DNA of 64,000 nt from Filomicrobium insigne (GCF_900104305.1 NZ_FNJC01000001.1:1129543-1193542), one strand, 5' to 3'; numbered from the stretch's first letter, positions 11,876-24,286 are shown. Program-made: numbers and translations. The notes: generated from the letters alone by a model not told the origin.

Positions 11876-12874
11876 TTAAACGACTAGCCACTCGGTGCAC
11901 ATCATCGCCCAATCGCCCGGAAGGAAACTCTGGGCGTTGGCGATGTAGGCTGGGCCCATTTCCGCCAACAGCTCGGGCTTGTCGGCGAGCCTTTCAACGA
12001 CGACCCAACGGTTCCACTCCAGCGTGAGGCTCCACATCGGTTCTCCGATGTTGGCGTTGGGAAGGCGGCAATGAAACGTGGGCCGCGGCCTGACGAGACC
12101 CGGGGCCAACCGCGCACGTACACGCTTTTCGTCAAGCCACATGAAGAGCGGGAGCAAATCGAGCTCTCGGTTCCGGGTCGGATTATAGTCAATGTAGTCG
12201 TCGATGAGATTCGCAGTGTCAGGCCAATAATCGGGATCGAGCACCTTGTAGGCATAGGCCGCGGGAAACGGATCGACGAACGAAAGGAGCCGGCGGGCAA
12301 ATGCAATCGACATAATGCTCCGCAGCCAGTTGGAGAGCAGGATGTCCGCCTTCAACACACTTAGGATCCAGTGCGGATCGCGGGTCGCGATCTCCGGATT
12401 GAACTGGGCGCCGAACGCGTGCAGCAGATTATCGTTCGTTCCCTGCGCGCCTTCCTCCCGCAGCGCCTTGAGGAGGTTTTCAAGTTCCACTAGCTCGTCG
12501 AACGCGACCGGCGGACAAACCACCTCGTAAGGAACCACAAGAGAACTGAGATCCCCATACAGTGTCCGCATGGAATCTCGGAAGCCGTCCACGATGGCGG
12601 CAAATCCGGTTCCTTGATAGACGCTATCTCCCGGTTGGCGATGCGCGTATTGGCTGTCGAGTTCGACAACGAAGCGACCAAACTTAGAATTCTCAATGCG
12701 ATAGCGATGGGCGTCGTCACGCTCGACTTTGCCGCCGTAGAGGCCTGAAACACGCGTGGCAACCTTAGCGGCGGCGACGGCTGCAAATTCCAGCTCTACG
12801 CCGACGCGGCGTCCTTTTCCTTCGTAATTCAGTTTGCGGGGTGGCAATCTTAACTTTGTAGCGGCAGGTTTCAT
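11876..12874 (-). CDS. Amidoligase-family protein (COOH-NH2 ligase, GS/GCS fold)
   Basis: 332 residues. The N-terminal block RRVGVELEF (22-30, with E27 and E29 as likely metal ligands) and the overall pattern match the amidoligase_2 family, which has the glutamine synthetase / gamma-glutamylcysteine ligase fold and is predicted to form amide or isopeptide bonds with ATP. In most genomes such genes sit next to a class I glutamine amidotransferase-like peptidase, forming a pair. Here the flanks are fsa (convergent, 23 bases) and xerC (divergent), so the usual partner is missing. Substrate unknown. The ATG at 12874 has GGAG only a few bases upstream. Confidence 0.75.
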   Translation of the reverse strand: MKPAATKLRLPPRKLNYEGKGRRVGVELEFAAVAAAKVATRVSGLYGGKVERDDAHRYRIENSKFGRFVVELDSQYAHRQPGDSVYQGTGFAAIVDGFRDSMRTLYGDLSSLVVPYEVVCPPVAFDELVELENLLKALREEGAQGTNDNLLHAFGAQFNPEIATRDPHWILSVLKADILLSNWLRSIMSIAFARRLLSFVDPFPAAYAYKVLDPDYWPDTANLIDDYIDYNPTRNRELDLLPLFMWLDEKRVRARLAPGLVRPRPTFHCRLPNANIGEPMWSLTLEWNRWVVVERLADKPELLAEMGPAYIANAQSFLPGDWAMMCTEWLVV

Positions 12875-13005
12875 TGCTCCGACTTGGTTAACGTCGCGAT
12901 ATGGGGCTTCAAAGACGCGGGCGAATCTGATCGTTCTGGCAGAGTCCGCAGTGAGCCGCGCGATTTTACGCTAGGGAGTCTAACGCAGACGGAGGGCTTT
13001 TGGTT

Positions 13006-13926
13006 GTGTCTGGCGACGATGAGTTGTCGCGGCTAGCCGAAGACTGGCTCGAAAGCCTCAGCAATGAGCGCGGGGCTTCAGCGCATACGCTTGCCGCTTA
13101 CCGTCGTGATCTCGAACAATTCGAACGCTACTTGGCTGGCCGCCTAGGGCGATCACCTGAGCTTGTCGATATCAATCAGCTGACCGCACAAATCGTGCGG
13201 GGTTTCATGGCTGCGCGGCGGCGCCAAGGTCTTGGTTCGCGGTCGTTGTCACGGACGATGTCGGCGTTGCGCACTTTCTTCAAATGGCTGGAAGGACGGG
13301 AGATCGCGAAGAATCGCGCCGTTCTGCAAGTAGCCATGCCCAAGGTCGGTCATGGCGTGCCCAAACCGCTGACCGTGGAAAAGGCAGGTGCCGTTGTCGA
13401 CCTCGGAGCCGGTGCTGAAGTCGATTGGGTTCTGGCGCGCGACGCGGCTGTATTGTTACTGTTGTACGGTGCCGGATTACGCATAGGAGAAGCGTTATCG
13501 CTGACACGACAGGACGCGCCGGTCAAAGGTCGAGACAGTTTGCGGATCGTCGGGAAGGGCGGCAAGGAACGGCTTGTGCCGATCCTCGAAGTTATTCAAA
13601 GTGCTGTCGAACGCTATTTGGAACTGGTGCCTTACAAACTGCCGCCTGATAGTGCCCTATTTGTCGGCGCGAAGGGTGGGCCGCTTTCGCCCCGCATCAT
13701 CCAGCTTACTGTCAAACGTCTGCGGGAAAGTTTGGGCTTACCTGACACGGCGACACCGCATGCTTTGCGCCATTCCTTCGCGACGCACCTCCTATCTGCA
13801 GGCGCCGATCTCCGCCAAATCCAGGAACTGCTCGGGCATGCCTCGCTTTCGACGACGCAAATTTATACCGAAGTCGACCGTGACCGCCTGCTCGCAGTTT
13901 ATGACGCCGCGCATCCTCGCGCCTGA
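13006..13926 (+). CDS. xerC: Tyrosine recombinase XerC
   Basis: Site-specific recombinase of 306 residues that resolves chromosome dimers at dif together with XerD. The N-terminal SAM-like domain (about 1-100) contacts DNA. All catalytic residues are visible: R159 (GLRIGEAL), K184 (GKGGKER), H252/R255 (HALRHSF), H278 (LGHASL) and the nucleophile Y287. The GTG at 13006 was chosen because GGAGGG lies at 12991-12996, nine bases upstream; the TTG at 13000 is too close to it. XerC rather than XerD is inferred from position near priA/fsa. Confidence 0.92.
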   Translation: MSGDDELSRLAEDWLESLSNERGASAHTLAAYRRDLEQFERYLAGRLGRSPELVDINQLTAQIVRGFMAARRRQGLGSRSLSRTMSALRTFFKWLEGREIAKNRAVLQVAMPKVGHGVPKPLTVEKAGAVVDLGAGAEVDWVLARDAAVLLLLYGAGLRIGEALSLTRQDAPVKGRDSLRIVGKGGKERLVPILEVIQSAVERYLELVPYKLPPDSALFVGAKGGPLSPRIIQLTVKRLRESLGLPDTATPHALRHSFATHLLSAGADLRQIQELLGHASLSTTQIYTEVDRDRLLAVYDAAHPRA

Positions 13927-14133
13927 TTTTCCGTTGAATCCCTTAGTCTTCCCAGGCCCCCTTCCGTTGTCCGTCCGGCTTATTCTGTCGTACGGGTGCG
14001 ATATCTCGTTGCATAGGTAACTTCTGGCGGTTGATCTGCGTTAAAACCCACGCCATAGGGGGGCTGGTTCTCATTTGGGCCCACCTGAAAACCAATTTTT
14101 GCTTGTCGTTGCCAGTTAGGGAGTTCCATTGCC

Positions 14134-15207
14134 ATGCCGGCTGTCCGGTTGTTTGCTTTATTGCGTGCGCGCAGCGCTCTTACGCGTGCTGCTGCCGGAG
14201 CGCTCGCCGCCATAGGGCTCGTGTTCAACCTCTCCGCATTCGATGCCTCCGCCGCTCTCGCTAACGACAAAGATGCTGGAACCTGTTCAGGGCGGGATAT
14301 CTTGGCTGACGTACAGGCGCAAGATCCTGCGAGCTTCACGAAGATTATGACTGAGGCGCAGGCTACCGCGAATGATGGTGCCGCGTTGTGGCGTGTTGAA
14401 CGCGACGGAAAGCCGGATTCCTACCTGTTCGGCACAATCCATCTAACCGACGAACGGATCACCGAGCTTTCCGATGCCGTGAAGAGCGCCATTGGCAAAT
14501 CTCGTGTGGTCGCGTTGGAAGTCGCTGATATCTCACCGGTCGCGACAATGCAGGCTATCGGGGCAGCTTCCGATTTGGTGCTTTTCGACAATGGCCACCG
14601 CCTCGACCAGGTGATCTCTTCCGAAGCTTTCTCGCTGGTCGAGAAAAAGCTGGAAGAAGCTAAGCTGCCGACCGCGATGGCTCACATGTACAAGCCCTGG
14701 GTCGTGAGCATGATACTGGCGGTTGGCCCTTGCGAGCGCGAACGGGTCGCAGGGGGCAAGCTCGTCCTCGATATGGTCGTCTCCGCCTATGCGCAGGAAA
14801 AGAAGATCCCTGTCGTTGGACTTGAGACGTTACAGTCGCAGCTCGAAGCCGCCGCGGCCGTGCCGATGGACGAGCAGGTTCAGATCTTGCGCGCCAGTCT
14901 GGTTCACGCAAGCCGTGCCGATGATCTCCGTGAAACGGTGTTGCGCCTTTATCTCCAGAGAAAGCTAGGAGCGGTGATTCCGCTGCAGCTGTACGTGGCG
15001 GCCAAATCCGGTGAAGTGACAGACAATCTTGATGGTTTCCGCGAAGCGTTGATTACCAATCGGAACCGAACGATGCGCACGCGCGCATTGCCTCTCCTGG
15101 CAGAGGGCGGCGCGTTTATCGCTGTTGGCGGATTGCATCTCGTCGGCGAAGAGGGGCTTGTGAAGCTCCTGCGTGACGCTGGCTATCGCGTTGTCCCGGT
15201 TGAGTGA
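14134..15207 (+). CDS. TraB/GumN family protein
   Basis: 357 residues with an N-terminal signal-like hydrophobic stretch (about 15-45, Ala-rich). The two family hallmarks are present: GTIHLTD (100-106) and GGLHLVGEEG near residue 336, each with a conserved His. TraB/GumN proteins share a fold with the EreA/ChaN-like group and the eukaryotic Tiki metalloproteases; their bacterial role is unresolved. Likely exported. It stands alone between xerC and a convergent permease gene. I see no operon partner that would suggest a substrate. Confidence 0.85.
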   Translation: MPAVRLFALLRARSALTRAAAGALAAIGLVFNLSAFDASAALANDKDAGTCSGRDILADVQAQDPASFTKIMTEAQATANDGAALWRVERDGKPDSYLFGTIHLTDERITELSDAVKSAIGKSRVVALEVADISPVATMQAIGAASDLVLFDNGHRLDQVISSEAFSLVEKKLEEAKLPTAMAHMYKPWVVSMILAVGPCERERVAGGKLVLDMVVSAYAQEKKIPVVGLETLQSQLEAAAAVPMDEQVQILRASLVHASRADDLRETVLRLYLQRKLGAVIPLQLYVAAKSGEVTDNLDGFREALITNRNRTMRTRALPLLAEGGAFIAVGGLHLVGEEGLVKLLRDAGYRVVPVE

Positions 15208-15222
15208 GGCGCGCCTCGCACC

Positions 15223-15972
15223 TCAGAGAAACACGATGCGCAGAATGCCGATGGACGCGAGCGCCATCAGGAGGAACAACGCAAACCTACGGAACGCTTC
15301 CGGCGTAGTCGACAGATATTGCCGCTGCCCCAGAACAATGCCTGAAATCATGGGGATGAGCAGGATGAGCGCAATCCAGAACGTTGTCGCGCTTATCAGG
15401 CCGTTGAGCGACGACAAGCCAACGCCATAAACATACATTGCAAAGAACATCGCAACGAAGACGGCCCGCACTTGGGCCGGCGGGTAGCGCGTCCCCAAAA
15501 AGATGACCATTGCGAACAAGCCCCCGATGGAGGCGAGGCCGGATCCAAAGCCCGTCACGAATCCGGTGAATGCGGCAAGAGGCCATGTCATGCTGCGATG
15601 GAAGCTGACGCCACGCCAAATCAGAAATGCTGAGACCAGCACGCTCCAAGCCATATAGAAGCGGACCGTATCGGGCTCAAGATGGACGAGCAGATACTGA
15701 CCTAGGGGCAGGCCGACGGCGCATCCCGCCAGCATGGGCCAGAAATTCGGATAGTCGATATCTTTCCGGACCGAAGGCAGCATGTGAATGCTCGCGACGA
15801 TCTCGAGCATGAAGAGCGCAGGGACCAGCGTCGCTGGAGGGATCACCAGGGTCCCGCCAGCGATGACGATGGCCGAAAAGCCGAAGCCGGAGTAGCCACG
15901 CACGATGCCCGCAACGATGGCTACGGCGACGAGCAGGCCGAGTTGGAGCCCGCTTAGCCCAATGGCGTCCAA
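15223..15972 (-). CDS. Sulfite exporter TauE/SafE (TSUP) family permease
   Basis: Inner-membrane protein of 249 residues with about eight hydrophobic helices, of the TSUP/TauE family that exports sulfite, sulfoacetate or similar organosulfur anions. The family-like region RGYSGFGFSAI lies near residue 25, and a second related segment FVTGFGSGLASIGG sits in the second half (internal repeat). The start is an unsupported TTG at 15972 with no Shine-Dalgarno, so the N-terminus is provisional. Convergent with the TraB gene (15 bases). Substrate cannot be read from the neighbours. Confidence 0.82.
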   Translation of the reverse strand: MDAIGLSGLQLGLLVAVAIVAGIVRGYSGFGFSAIVIAGGTLVIPPATLVPALFMLEIVASIHMLPSVRKDIDYPNFWPMLAGCAVGLPLGQYLLVHLEPDTVRFYMAWSVLVSAFLIWRGVSFHRSMTWPLAAFTGFVTGFGSGLASIGGLFAMVIFLGTRYPPAQVRAVFVAMFFAMYVYGVGLSSLNGLISATTFWIALILLIPMISGIVLGQRQYLSTTPEAFRRFALFLLMALASIGILRIVFL

Positions 15973-16131
15973 TAAGGTCGAAATGGCGTTGCCCCGATAT
16001 CCGTCAAGTGTTTCGCGAGGCGTTGTAGGCCTTTAGGCAACAAAATGCCATTTCTATTTGCGCATCCGCTGATAGACACTGTGAACTATGCGTGAGACCG
16101 TATCCTGTCTTGCGCAAGTTTGGCCGTTGGC

Positions 16132-17535
16132 TCACATGTGAATGGCGCGTTTTTGGACAGCCATGGCGGCCTCCTTGACGGCTTCCGTAAGCGTGGGGTG
16201 TGCATGGCACGTGCGCGCCAGATCTTCTGACGAGCCGCCAAATTCCATGATCACAGCCGCTTCGGCGATAAGCTCGCCAACGTGCGGCCCAACCATATGG
16301 ACGCCGAGTATCCTGTCCGTGTGCGCATCGGCTAGCACTTTGATGAAGCCGTCCGTCGTCCGGTTCACTTTCGCGCGGCCGTTGGCCATGAAGGGGAATT
16401 TTCCGACATTGTAGGAGATACCGGCTTCCTTCAGCTCTTCCTCGGTTTTCCCGACAGAAGCGACCTCTGGGTACGTATAGATCACATTGGGAATGACGTC
16501 ATAGTTGACGTGGCCCGCCTGGCCCGCCAGCAGCTCGGCAAGCGCCACGCCTTCGTCTTCCGCTTTGTGGGCCAGCATCGGCCCTGCGATCACGTCGCCG
16601 ATAGCGTAGACGCCATCGACATTGGTTGCGAAGTGATCGTCGACGATAATGCGGCGGCGATTGTCTAGTGCGACGCCCAATTCTTCGAGCCCCAATCCCT
16701 CGGTGTATGGCACCCGGCCGATTGCAACGAGAACAACGTCTGCTGCAAGTTCCGTTGCATCTCCACCGGCAACCGGCTCAACGCGCACTTTGCAGCCCGA
16801 CTTGTCTTTCTTGAGGGACGTTACCTTGGCGCCAAGCTGGAAGGTGATGCCCTGTTTGGACAGGATCCTTTGAAACTGCTTCGCTACTTCATTGTCCATT
16901 CCCGGCAGGATGCGATCAAGGAATTCAACGACGTGGACCTTAGCACCCAGACGACGCCAGACCGAGCCGAGTTCGAGGCCGATCACACCGGCGCCAACGA
17001 TGATCATCGTCGACGGGACCTTGCTCAGTTCAAGCGCGCCAGTCGAAGAAACAACGCGCTTTTCATCAATCTCTACGCCCGGCAGCTTTGCGACGTCGGA
17101 ACCGGTAGCGATTACGATTGCCTTCGTTTCCAACTCGACAACTTCACCCTTTTCCGGCGTTACGCTCACCTTTCCAGGTGCGAGAATACGTCCGGTGCCT
17201 GTGTAGGAATCGATTTTGTTCTTCTTCAGAAGGAAGGCAACGCCATCAACGTTGCCCTTGATGCCGTCAGCCTTGAAGGCCAGCATTTTGGCCAGATCCA
17301 ATTTAGGGCTGACCTCGATCCCCATACCGGCGAAGCCGTGGCCCGCCTCTTCATAGAGTTCGGAGGCATGCAGCAATGCCTTTGACGGAATGCAGCCAAC
17401 ATTGAGGCAGGTGCCGCCATGCGTGGCGCGCTTTTCGACGACCGCCACCTTGAGCCCAAGCTGGGCGGCCCGGATGGCACACACATAGCCTCCCGGACCA
17501 GTGCCGATGACGATCAGATCGTAAGGTCCTGCCAT
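16132..17535 (-). CDS. lpdA: Dihydrolipoamide dehydrogenase (E3)
   Basis: FAD-dependent E3 component of the 2-oxoglutarate dehydrogenase complex, 467 residues. FAD-binding GTGPGG (11-16), redox-active disulfide C43/C48 in [16 protein letters not shown]-binding [10 protein letters not shown], and the C-terminal catalytic [10 protein letters not shown] (His-Glu pair). It reoxidises the dihydrolipoyl arm of SucB and passes electrons to NAD+. Last gene of the suc block, 55 bases after sucB. The ATG follows GAAGGAGCG, a strong Shine-Dalgarno. Confidence 0.98.
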   Translation of the reverse strand: MAGPYDLIVIGTGPGGYVCAIRAAQLGLKVAVVEKRATHGGTCLNVGCIPSKALLHASELYEEAGHGFAGMGIEVSPKLDLAKMLAFKADGIKGNVDGVAFLLKKNKIDSYTGTGRILAPGKVSVTPEKGEVVELETKAIVIATGSDVAKLPGVEIDEKRVVSSTGALELSKVPSTMIIVGAGVIGLELGSVWRRLGAKVHVVEFLDRILPGMDNEVAKQFQRILSKQGITFQLGAKVTSLKKDKSGCKVRVEPVAGGDATELAADVVLVAIGRVPYTEGLGLEELGVALDNRRRIIVDDHFATNVDGVYAIGDVIAGPMLAHKAEDEGVALAELLAGQAGHVNYDVIPNVIYTYPEVASVGKTEEELKEAGISYNVGKFPFMANGRAKVNRTTDGFIKVLADAHTDRILGVHMVGPHVGELIAEAAVIMEFGGSSEDLARTCHAHPTLTEAVKEAAMAVQKRAIHM

Positions 17536-17590
17536 TTCGTTTCGCTCCTTCGTCTCAATCTCTTGCGATCACGTGCGGGGCTCCGCGGAC

Positions 17591-18841
17591 TTACAGGTCG
17601 AGAACGAAGCGATGCGGGTCTTCAAGGCATTCCTTGACGCGAACCAGGAAGGTCACGGCTTCCTTGCCATCGACGATGCGGTGGTCGTAGGAGAGGGCCA
17701 GATACATCATGGGGCGCGCGACGATAGAGCCATCTTTCAGAACGACGGGGCGCTGCTCGACGCGGTGCATACCGAGAATACCGGACTGCGGCGCATTAAG
17801 AATCGGCGTCGACATCAACGAACCAAAGACGCCGCCGTTGGTGATCGTAAAGGTGCCCCCCTGCATCTCTTCGATGCCGAGCTGTCCATTACGGGCCTTA
17901 TGGCCAAATTCGGCAATCTTGCCTTCGATCTGCGCGATCGACATTTTGTCGGCCTCACGGACGACGGGCACGACGAGCCCTCTGTCCGTCCCGACGGCGA
18001 CACCAATGTGGTAGTAGTCTTTGTAGACCAGATCTTGGCCATCGATCTCCGCGTTGATCGAAGGAATCTCCTTCAAGGCCTGGATACAAGCTTTCGCGAA
18101 GAAGCCCATGAAGCCCAGCTTGACACCGTGACGCTTCTCGAAAAGATCCTTGTACTGACTGCGCATCTCCATGACCGCCGACATGTCGACGTCGTTGAAG
18201 GTGGTCAGCATAGCAGCGGTGTTCTGTGCATCTTTCAAACGACGGGCGATCGTCTGGCGCAACCTGGTCATCTTAACGCGCTGCTCGCGCTGGTCGTCAA
18301 CGGGCGCGGATGGCACGCGCAGACCTTGCGACGGAGCGGGTGCGGCTACAGGCACGTAAGATGCCGTCGCTGATGAACTTGGCTGCGCGCGCTGAGCAGA
18401 AACAGCCGGGACGTCGTGTTTGAGCACTTGGCCGCGACGACCAGAGCCTTCCACGTCTGTTTTCGACAGGCCTGCTTCTGCCAGCGCCTTTCGAGCTGCT
18501 GGAGATGGCGGCATGTCCTCCTTGGAGGAACTCGAGCTTTCGGCAGGGGCTGGTGCTGCAGCGGCTTTTGACGGCTTGGCGGCCGGGGTTGGGCTCGCCT
18601 CAGTTCCTTGACCCAAAGTCGCGAGCAAGGCTCCAACTTCGACAGTCTCGCCCTGCTGGATAATGATGTCCGCCAGAACGCCGGTCGAGGGGGCCGGCAC
18701 CTCTACCGTGACCTTGTCCGTCTCCAGTTCGACAAGAGGCTCGTCGACCTTCACCGGATCGCCCGGCTTCTTAAACCACTGGCCGACCGTGGCTTCGGTA
18801 ACAGACTCACCCAATGAGGGCACGCGAATCTCGATAGACAT
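17591..18841 (-). CDS. sucB: Dihydrolipoyl succinyltransferase (E2 of 2-oxoglutarate dehydrogenase)
   Basis: 416 residues from the ATG at 18841 ([13 protein letters not shown]). Domains in order: lipoyl domain with the modified lysine K43 ([10 protein letters not shown]), an Ala/Pro/Ser linker, the E3-binding domain ([14 protein letters not shown], about 120-155), a second linker, and the catalytic domain with H387 and D391 in SYDHRIVDG. The open frame runs 75 codons further upstream into the sucA end, but those residues do not match the family. An AAGG lies about 11 bases before this ATG. The complex transfers succinyl groups to CoA in the cytoplasm. Confidence 0.97.
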   Translation of the reverse strand: MSIEIRVPSLGESVTEATVGQWFKKPGDPVKVDEPLVELETDKVTVEVPAPSTGVLADIIIQQGETVEVGALLATLGQGTEASPTPAAKPSKAAAAPAPAESSSSSKEDMPPSPAARKALAEAGLSKTDVEGSGRRGQVLKHDVPAVSAQRAQPSSSATASYVPVAAPAPSQGLRVPSAPVDDQREQRVKMTRLRQTIARRLKDAQNTAAMLTTFNDVDMSAVMEMRSQYKDLFEKRHGVKLGFMGFFAKACIQALKEIPSINAEIDGQDLVYKDYYHIGVAVGTDRGLVVPVVREADKMSIAQIEGKIAEFGHKARNGQLGIEEMQGGTFTITNGGVFGSLMSTPILNAPQSGILGMHRVEQRPVVLKDGSIVARPMMYLALSYDHRIVDGKEAVTFLVRVKECLEDPHRFVLDL

Positions 18842-18924
18842 CTTCGCCGGACCTTTCGCTTTTCCTAGCAGAAGCGCCTGACAGGCGCCCCCCAAAATGG
18901 CTTGCTGCAATATGAGGAGAGCGC

Positions 18925-21888
18925 TTAAGCGTTCAAAGCCTCTGAGACAAGCGTCTGTTGCTCTGTCTGGTGACGTTTTGCCAATCCGGTGGCCGTCGAC
19001 GCCGATGCGGGACGCCCGGCATAGATGGCCCGAGAAGCGTTCGCGCCGATATGATCGAGAACCCATTCAAGGTTCGGTTCAATCCAGGTCCATGCTCCCA
19101 TGTTCTTCGGTTCTTCCTGGCACCAGATGTATTCGGTGGCGTTGGTGAAGCGGCCGAGCTCCTGGATAAGCGTGCGTGCTGGGAACGGATAAAGCTGTTC
19201 GACGCGCAGAAGATAGACGTCCTCAAGTCCGGCGGCTTCTCGCTTCTCGTAAAGATCGTAGTAGACCTTGCCCGAGCAGAGAACGACGCGGCGGATCTGG
19301 TCGTCCGGCTTAAGCTTGAGACCCGAAGCGTTTCGCATCTGGCGGTCGCAATCGTCCCAAAGAACGCGGTGGAACGTTGTTCCGGTCGCTATCTCCTCCA
19401 AGCGGGATTCCACGCGCTTGTGACGGAGGAGCGATTTCGGCGTCATCAGGATCAGCGGCTTGCGGAACTTGCGGTGCAACTGGCGACGCAGGATGTGGAA
19501 GTAGTTCGCTGGCGTGGTGCAGTTGGCCACCTGCCAGTTGTCTTCCGCCGAGAGTTGTAGGTATCGCTCGAGTCTGGCCGAAGAGTGCTCAGGGCCCTGA
19601 CCTTCGTATCCGTGCGGAAGCAGGCAGACGAGGCCTGACATACGCAACCACTTGCGTTCACCTGACGACAGGAACTGATCGAAGATCACCTGCGCGCCGT
19701 TGGCGAAGTCGCCAAACTGCGCTTCCCACAAAACAAGCGCGTTGGGCTCAGCCAGCGAAAACCCGTATTCGAAACCTAGTACGGCTTCTTCCGAAAGCAT
19801 CGAGTTAATAACTTCGAACCGCGCCTGGTCGGCAGAGATGTGCCGTAGGGGCGTGAAACGCTTTTCTGTTTCTTGATGGGTAAGGACGGAGTGACGTTGG
19901 GAGAAGGTGCCGCGTTCGCAATCCTGTCCGGACAGACGCACCGGGAAACCTTCAAGAACCAGCGAGCCGAAAGCCAAGTGTTCGGCCATGGCCCAATCGA
20001 TGCCGACGCCTGAGTCAATCATCTCGCGGCGGCGATCCAACAACCTCTGCACGGTTTTGTGCACGATGAAGTCCGAGGGGATCGTCGTAATACGCCGGCC
20101 GATATCACGAAGCGTGTCGATGTCTACGCCCGTCACACCGCGACGAGCTTCGTCCTCGGCGAACCCGATGGATGACCACCGGCCGTCGAGCCAATCCGCC
20201 TTGTTTGGCTTATAGGCGTCTGCAGCCGCGAATTCTTCCTCCAGATGCGAGCGGAAGCCCGCGTACATCTGGTCAACATCCGAATCCGCCAGGACGCCTT
20301 CCTCGATCAGTTTGTCGGCGTACAGACGCGCGACCGGCGTGTGCGCCTTGATTCGGCGGTACATGCGCGGCTGCGTGAACATCGGCTCATCGGCTTCGTT
20401 GTGACCGAACCGCCGGTAGCAGACCATGTCGATGACGACCGGCTTTTGGAATTTCTGCCGGAACTCAGTTGCGATTTTCGCGACGTGAACGACGGCTTCC
20501 GGATCATCACCGTTGACGTGGAAGATCGGCGCCTCAACCATCTTGGCCACGTCCGTGCAATAGGGCGAGGACCGCGAGTGCCGCGGGTTGGTCGTGAAGC
20601 CGATCTGATTGTTGATGATGAAGTGAACCGAGCCGCCGGTACGGTGCCCCTTCAAACCGGAGAGGCCAAAGCATTCGGCAACGACGCCCTGCCCTGCGAA
20701 CGCCGCATCACCGTGCAGCAGCAAGGGCATGATCGACGTGCGTTCGTTCGGTGCACAGCCGTGTTGATCCTGCTTCGCGCGTACCTTGCCCAGCACTACA
20801 GGATCAACGATCTCCAAGTGAGAGGGGTTCGCCGTCAGCGAGAGGTGAACGTTGTTGCCGTCGAAGGTGCGATCCGACGAGGCGCCGAGGTGATATTTGA
20901 CGTCACCCGATCCTTCCACGTCGTCCGGCTTGAACGACCCGCCTTTGAATTCATTGAAAATGGCGCGATGGGGTTTCGCCATGACATTGGCGAGAACGTT
21001 GAGGCGGCCGCGGTGAGCCATGCCGATAACGATTTCACGAACACCCAACTGGCCGCCGCGCTTGATGATCTGCTCAAGGGCTGGGACCATTGCTTCGCCG
21101 CCGTCAAGGCCGAACCGCTTCGTACCGGTGTATTTGACGTCTGCGAACTTTTCGAAGGTCTCAGCTTCGATCAGCTTGTTGAGGATCGCTTTCTTGCCTT
21201 CGACGGTGAATCTGATGTCTTTGCGTTCACCCTCAATGCGCCGCTGAATCCACGCCTTCTGCAGGGGATTAGTGATGTGCATGAACTCGTAGCCGATGTG
21301 ACGGCAATAGGTCCGGCGCAGAATATCGAGAATCTGGCGAATGCTCGCCGTCTCAAGCCCAAGAACGCGATCGATAAAAATCGGACGGTCATAGTCGGCT
21401 TCCGTGAAGCCATAGGTTTCAGGCTTCAGTTCGGCGTGCACTCTGCGGTCGGCGAGGTCCAGAGGGTCCAACTCGGCAGCCAAATGGCCCATCACGCGAT
21501 ACGCGCGAATGAGCATGAGAGCGCGAATGGAATCTTGGGTCGCGCGCAGCGAGGCGACCGGTGATAGATCGACGCCCATATGATTTGCGTGGGCGGAGAT
21601 TTTCCCGTGAAGGGTCCGTTCAACCTGGGCGTAGTCACCGGTCAGTGCAGCAACCAGATCGCCGTTGGACTCGAGTTTGGTGAGGGGCGTCGCCCACGGC
21701 GGGTTGCCCGGATCGGATTCTACGACTGACTTGTCTTCCTGGAGGCTTTCAAAAAAGTGCCGCCAAGCGTCAGGCACTGAGCCGGGATTGGCGGCATATT
21801 GCGCCTGCAAATCCTCAATATACGCGGCGTTGGCCCCATCCAAGAATGAAGTCAAGAGAAACGACTGGTTAAGTGCCTCGCGCGTCAT
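18925..21888 (-). CDS. sucA: 2-oxoglutarate dehydrogenase E1
   Basis: Thiamine-diphosphate-dependent E1 subunit, 987 residues from the ATG at 21888 ([18 protein letters not shown]). The N-terminal [15 protein letters not shown] motif that binds E2/E3 in this E1 class is present, as are the E1 core signatures [22 protein letters not shown] and the TPP region with [12 protein letters not shown] at 21915 would add nine residues but has no Shine-Dalgarno. It decarboxylates 2-oxoglutarate and loads succinyl onto SucB. The spacer to sucD (about 245 bases) carries a terminator and other inverted repeats, so sucA may have its own promoter. Confidence 0.98.
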   Translation of the reverse strand: MTREALNQSFLLTSFLDGANAAYIEDLQAQYAANPGSVPDAWRHFFESLQEDKSVVESDPGNPPWATPLTKLESNGDLVAALTGDYAQVERTLHGKISAHANHMGVDLSPVASLRATQDSIRALMLIRAYRVMGHLAAELDPLDLADRRVHAELKPETYGFTEADYDRPIFIDRVLGLETASIRQILDILRRTYCRHIGYEFMHITNPLQKAWIQRRIEGERKDIRFTVEGKKAILNKLIEAETFEKFADVKYTGTKRFGLDGGEAMVPALEQIIKRGGQLGVREIVIGMAHRGRLNVLANVMAKPHRAIFNEFKGGSFKPDDVEGSGDVKYHLGASSDRTFDGNNVHLSLTANPSHLEIVDPVVLGKVRAKQDQHGCAPNERTSIMPLLLHGDAAFAGQGVVAECFGLSGLKGHRTGGSVHFIINNQIGFTTNPRHSRSSPYCTDVAKMVEAPIFHVNGDDPEAVVHVAKIATEFRQKFQKPVVIDMVCYRRFGHNEADEPMFTQPRMYRRIKAHTPVARLYADKLIEEGVLADSDVDQMYAGFRSHLEEEFAAADAYKPNKADWLDGRWSSIGFAEDEARRGVTGVDIDTLRDIGRRITTIPSDFIVHKTVQRLLDRRREMIDSGVGIDWAMAEHLAFGSLVLEGFPVRLSGQDCERGTFSQRHSVLTHQETEKRFTPLRHISADQARFEVINSMLSEEAVLGFEYGFSLAEPNALVLWEAQFGDFANGAQVIFDQFLSSGERKWLRMSGLVCLLPHGYEGQGPEHSSARLERYLQLSAEDNWQVANCTTPANYFHILRRQLHRKFRKPLILMTPKSLLRHKRVESRLEEIATGTTFHRVLWDDCDRQMRNASGLKLKPDDQIRRVVLCSGKVYYDLYEKREAAGLEDVYLLRVEQLYPFPARTLIQELGRFTNATEYIWCQEEPKNMGAWTWIEPNLEWVLDHIGANASRAIYAGRPASASTATGLAKRHQTEQQTLVSEALNA

Positions 21889-22022
21889 AGCCGCCCGCCT
21901 GTTTGTTAGGCCCACAGTTCGCGGATCGCGTCAGAGCGCGCGATCTCGCAGTTGCATACTCCGACATTACGCCAGATCGAGGACACGCAATCACGCCCGC
22001 ATCCTCACCCTCCGAGATAGCG

Positions 22023-22068
22023 CCCAAAAAATTTGGGACACTATGTCTTGATATTAGGCATCGTGTCC
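22023..22068. repeat. Inverted repeats in the sucD-sucA spacer
   Basis: Two dyads next to the sucD terminator: CCCAAA/TTTGGG (22023-22028 with 22032-22037) and GGACAC/GTGTCC (22036-22041 with 22063-22068). They overlap at GG and could form alternative structures in the sucA leader or an operator. No known aptamer was recognised. Confidence 0.4.
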
Positions 22069-22075
22069 GGACATT

Positions 22076-22112
22076 AAAAGACCTCCGCCGCCACGCAAGA
22101 CGGCGAAGGTCT
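22076..22112 (-). terminator. Intrinsic terminator after sucD
   Basis: On the minus strand a 12-bp stem with one G-T pair (22112-22101 with 22090-22079), 10-base loop, followed by TTTT (22079-22076). It lies 23 bases after the sucD stop and suggests that much sucCD transcription ends before sucA. Confidence 0.8.
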
Positions 22113-22134
22113 AACTGTACTTAGTAGGTTTTGA

Positions 22135-23034
22135 CTAACGGTTTAAGACCGCCGAAAGTGTAGTACCGAGCGAGGCTGGGCTATCGGCCATGGCAATGCC
22201 GGCTTCGGTCATCGCTGCGATCTTGTCTTCAGCCTTGCCTTTGCCGCCGGAGATGATCGCGCCGGCGTGGCCCATGCGCCGGCCTGGAGGCGCCGACGCA
22301 CCGGCAATGAAACCAGCCATGGGTTTGCGCTTGCCTGCCGCTGCTGCCTGCTTGATGAACTCGGCCGCTTCTTCTTCAGCCGAACCGCCGATTTCGCCGA
22401 TCATAATGATCGAATGGGTGTCGGGGTCGTTGAGGAACATGTCGAGCACGTCGATGAACTCGGTCCCCTTCACTGGGTCGCCGCCGATGCCGACAGCCGT
22501 CGATTGGCCGATGCCGGCATCCGTGGTCTGCTTGACCGCTTCGTAGGTCAGGGTTCCTGAACGGGAGACGATCCCGCACGTACCCGCCTTGAAGATGTTG
22601 CCAGGCATGATGCCAATCTTGCAGGCATTCGGAGTCAAAACTCCGGGGCAGTTCGGACCAACAAGGCGCGACGCGGAGCCAGATAAGGCGCGTTTCACCT
22701 TGACCATGTCCATAACCGGGATGCCCTCGGTGATGCACACGATGAGCGGGATTTCGGCATCAATCGCTTCGAGGATGGCGTCTGCCGCAAACGGCGGCGG
22801 CACATAGATGGCAGAGGCCGTTGCGCCGGTCGCCTTTTTGGCATCGATCACGGTGTCATAAAGCGGGATGTCTGCCAGTTCGGCGTCCGGGTGCTTTGTG
22901 CCGCCTTTGCCCGGCGTGACGCCACCAACGATCTGGGTGCCGTAGGCGCGCGCTTGCTTAGTATGGAAGGTGCCCTGCGCGCCGGTGAGCCCCTGGCAGA
23001 TTACCTTGGTTGTCTTATCGATAAGAATGGCCAT
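22135..23034 (-). CDS. sucD: Succinyl-CoA synthetase alpha subunit
   Basis: 299 residues. Forms a heterotetramer with SucC and makes ATP or GTP from succinyl-CoA. The N-terminal CoA-binding Rossmann domain ([13 protein letters not shown]) and the phospho-histidine H256 in [12 protein letters not shown] are present. The ATG is preceded by AAAAGGCTCACC. It follows sucC with a 52-base gap and is followed by a strong terminator. Confidence 0.98.
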   Translation of the reverse strand: MAILIDKTTKVICQGLTGAQGTFHTKQARAYGTQIVGGVTPGKGGTKHPDAELADIPLYDTVIDAKKATGATASAIYVPPPFAADAILEAIDAEIPLIVCITEGIPVMDMVKVKRALSGSASRLVGPNCPGVLTPNACKIGIMPGNIFKAGTCGIVSRSGTLTYEAVKQTTDAGIGQSTAVGIGGDPVKGTEFIDVLDMFLNDPDTHSIIMIGEIGGSAEEEAAEFIKQAAAAGKRKPMAGFIAGASAPPGRRMGHAGAIISGGKGKAEDKIAAMTEAGIAMADSPASLGTTLSAVLNR

Positions 23035-23086
23035 TGGTGAGCCTTTTATAGAAATCTGATCTCAACTTGGATGCGTGGCGAGAGGT

Positions 23087-24286
<1,200 letters not shown>

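Noticed and set aside
20245-21564. 439-codon open frame on the + strand
   Set aside because: It is antisense to sucA throughout and has no family pattern; long antisense frames are common opposite GC-rich coding sequence.
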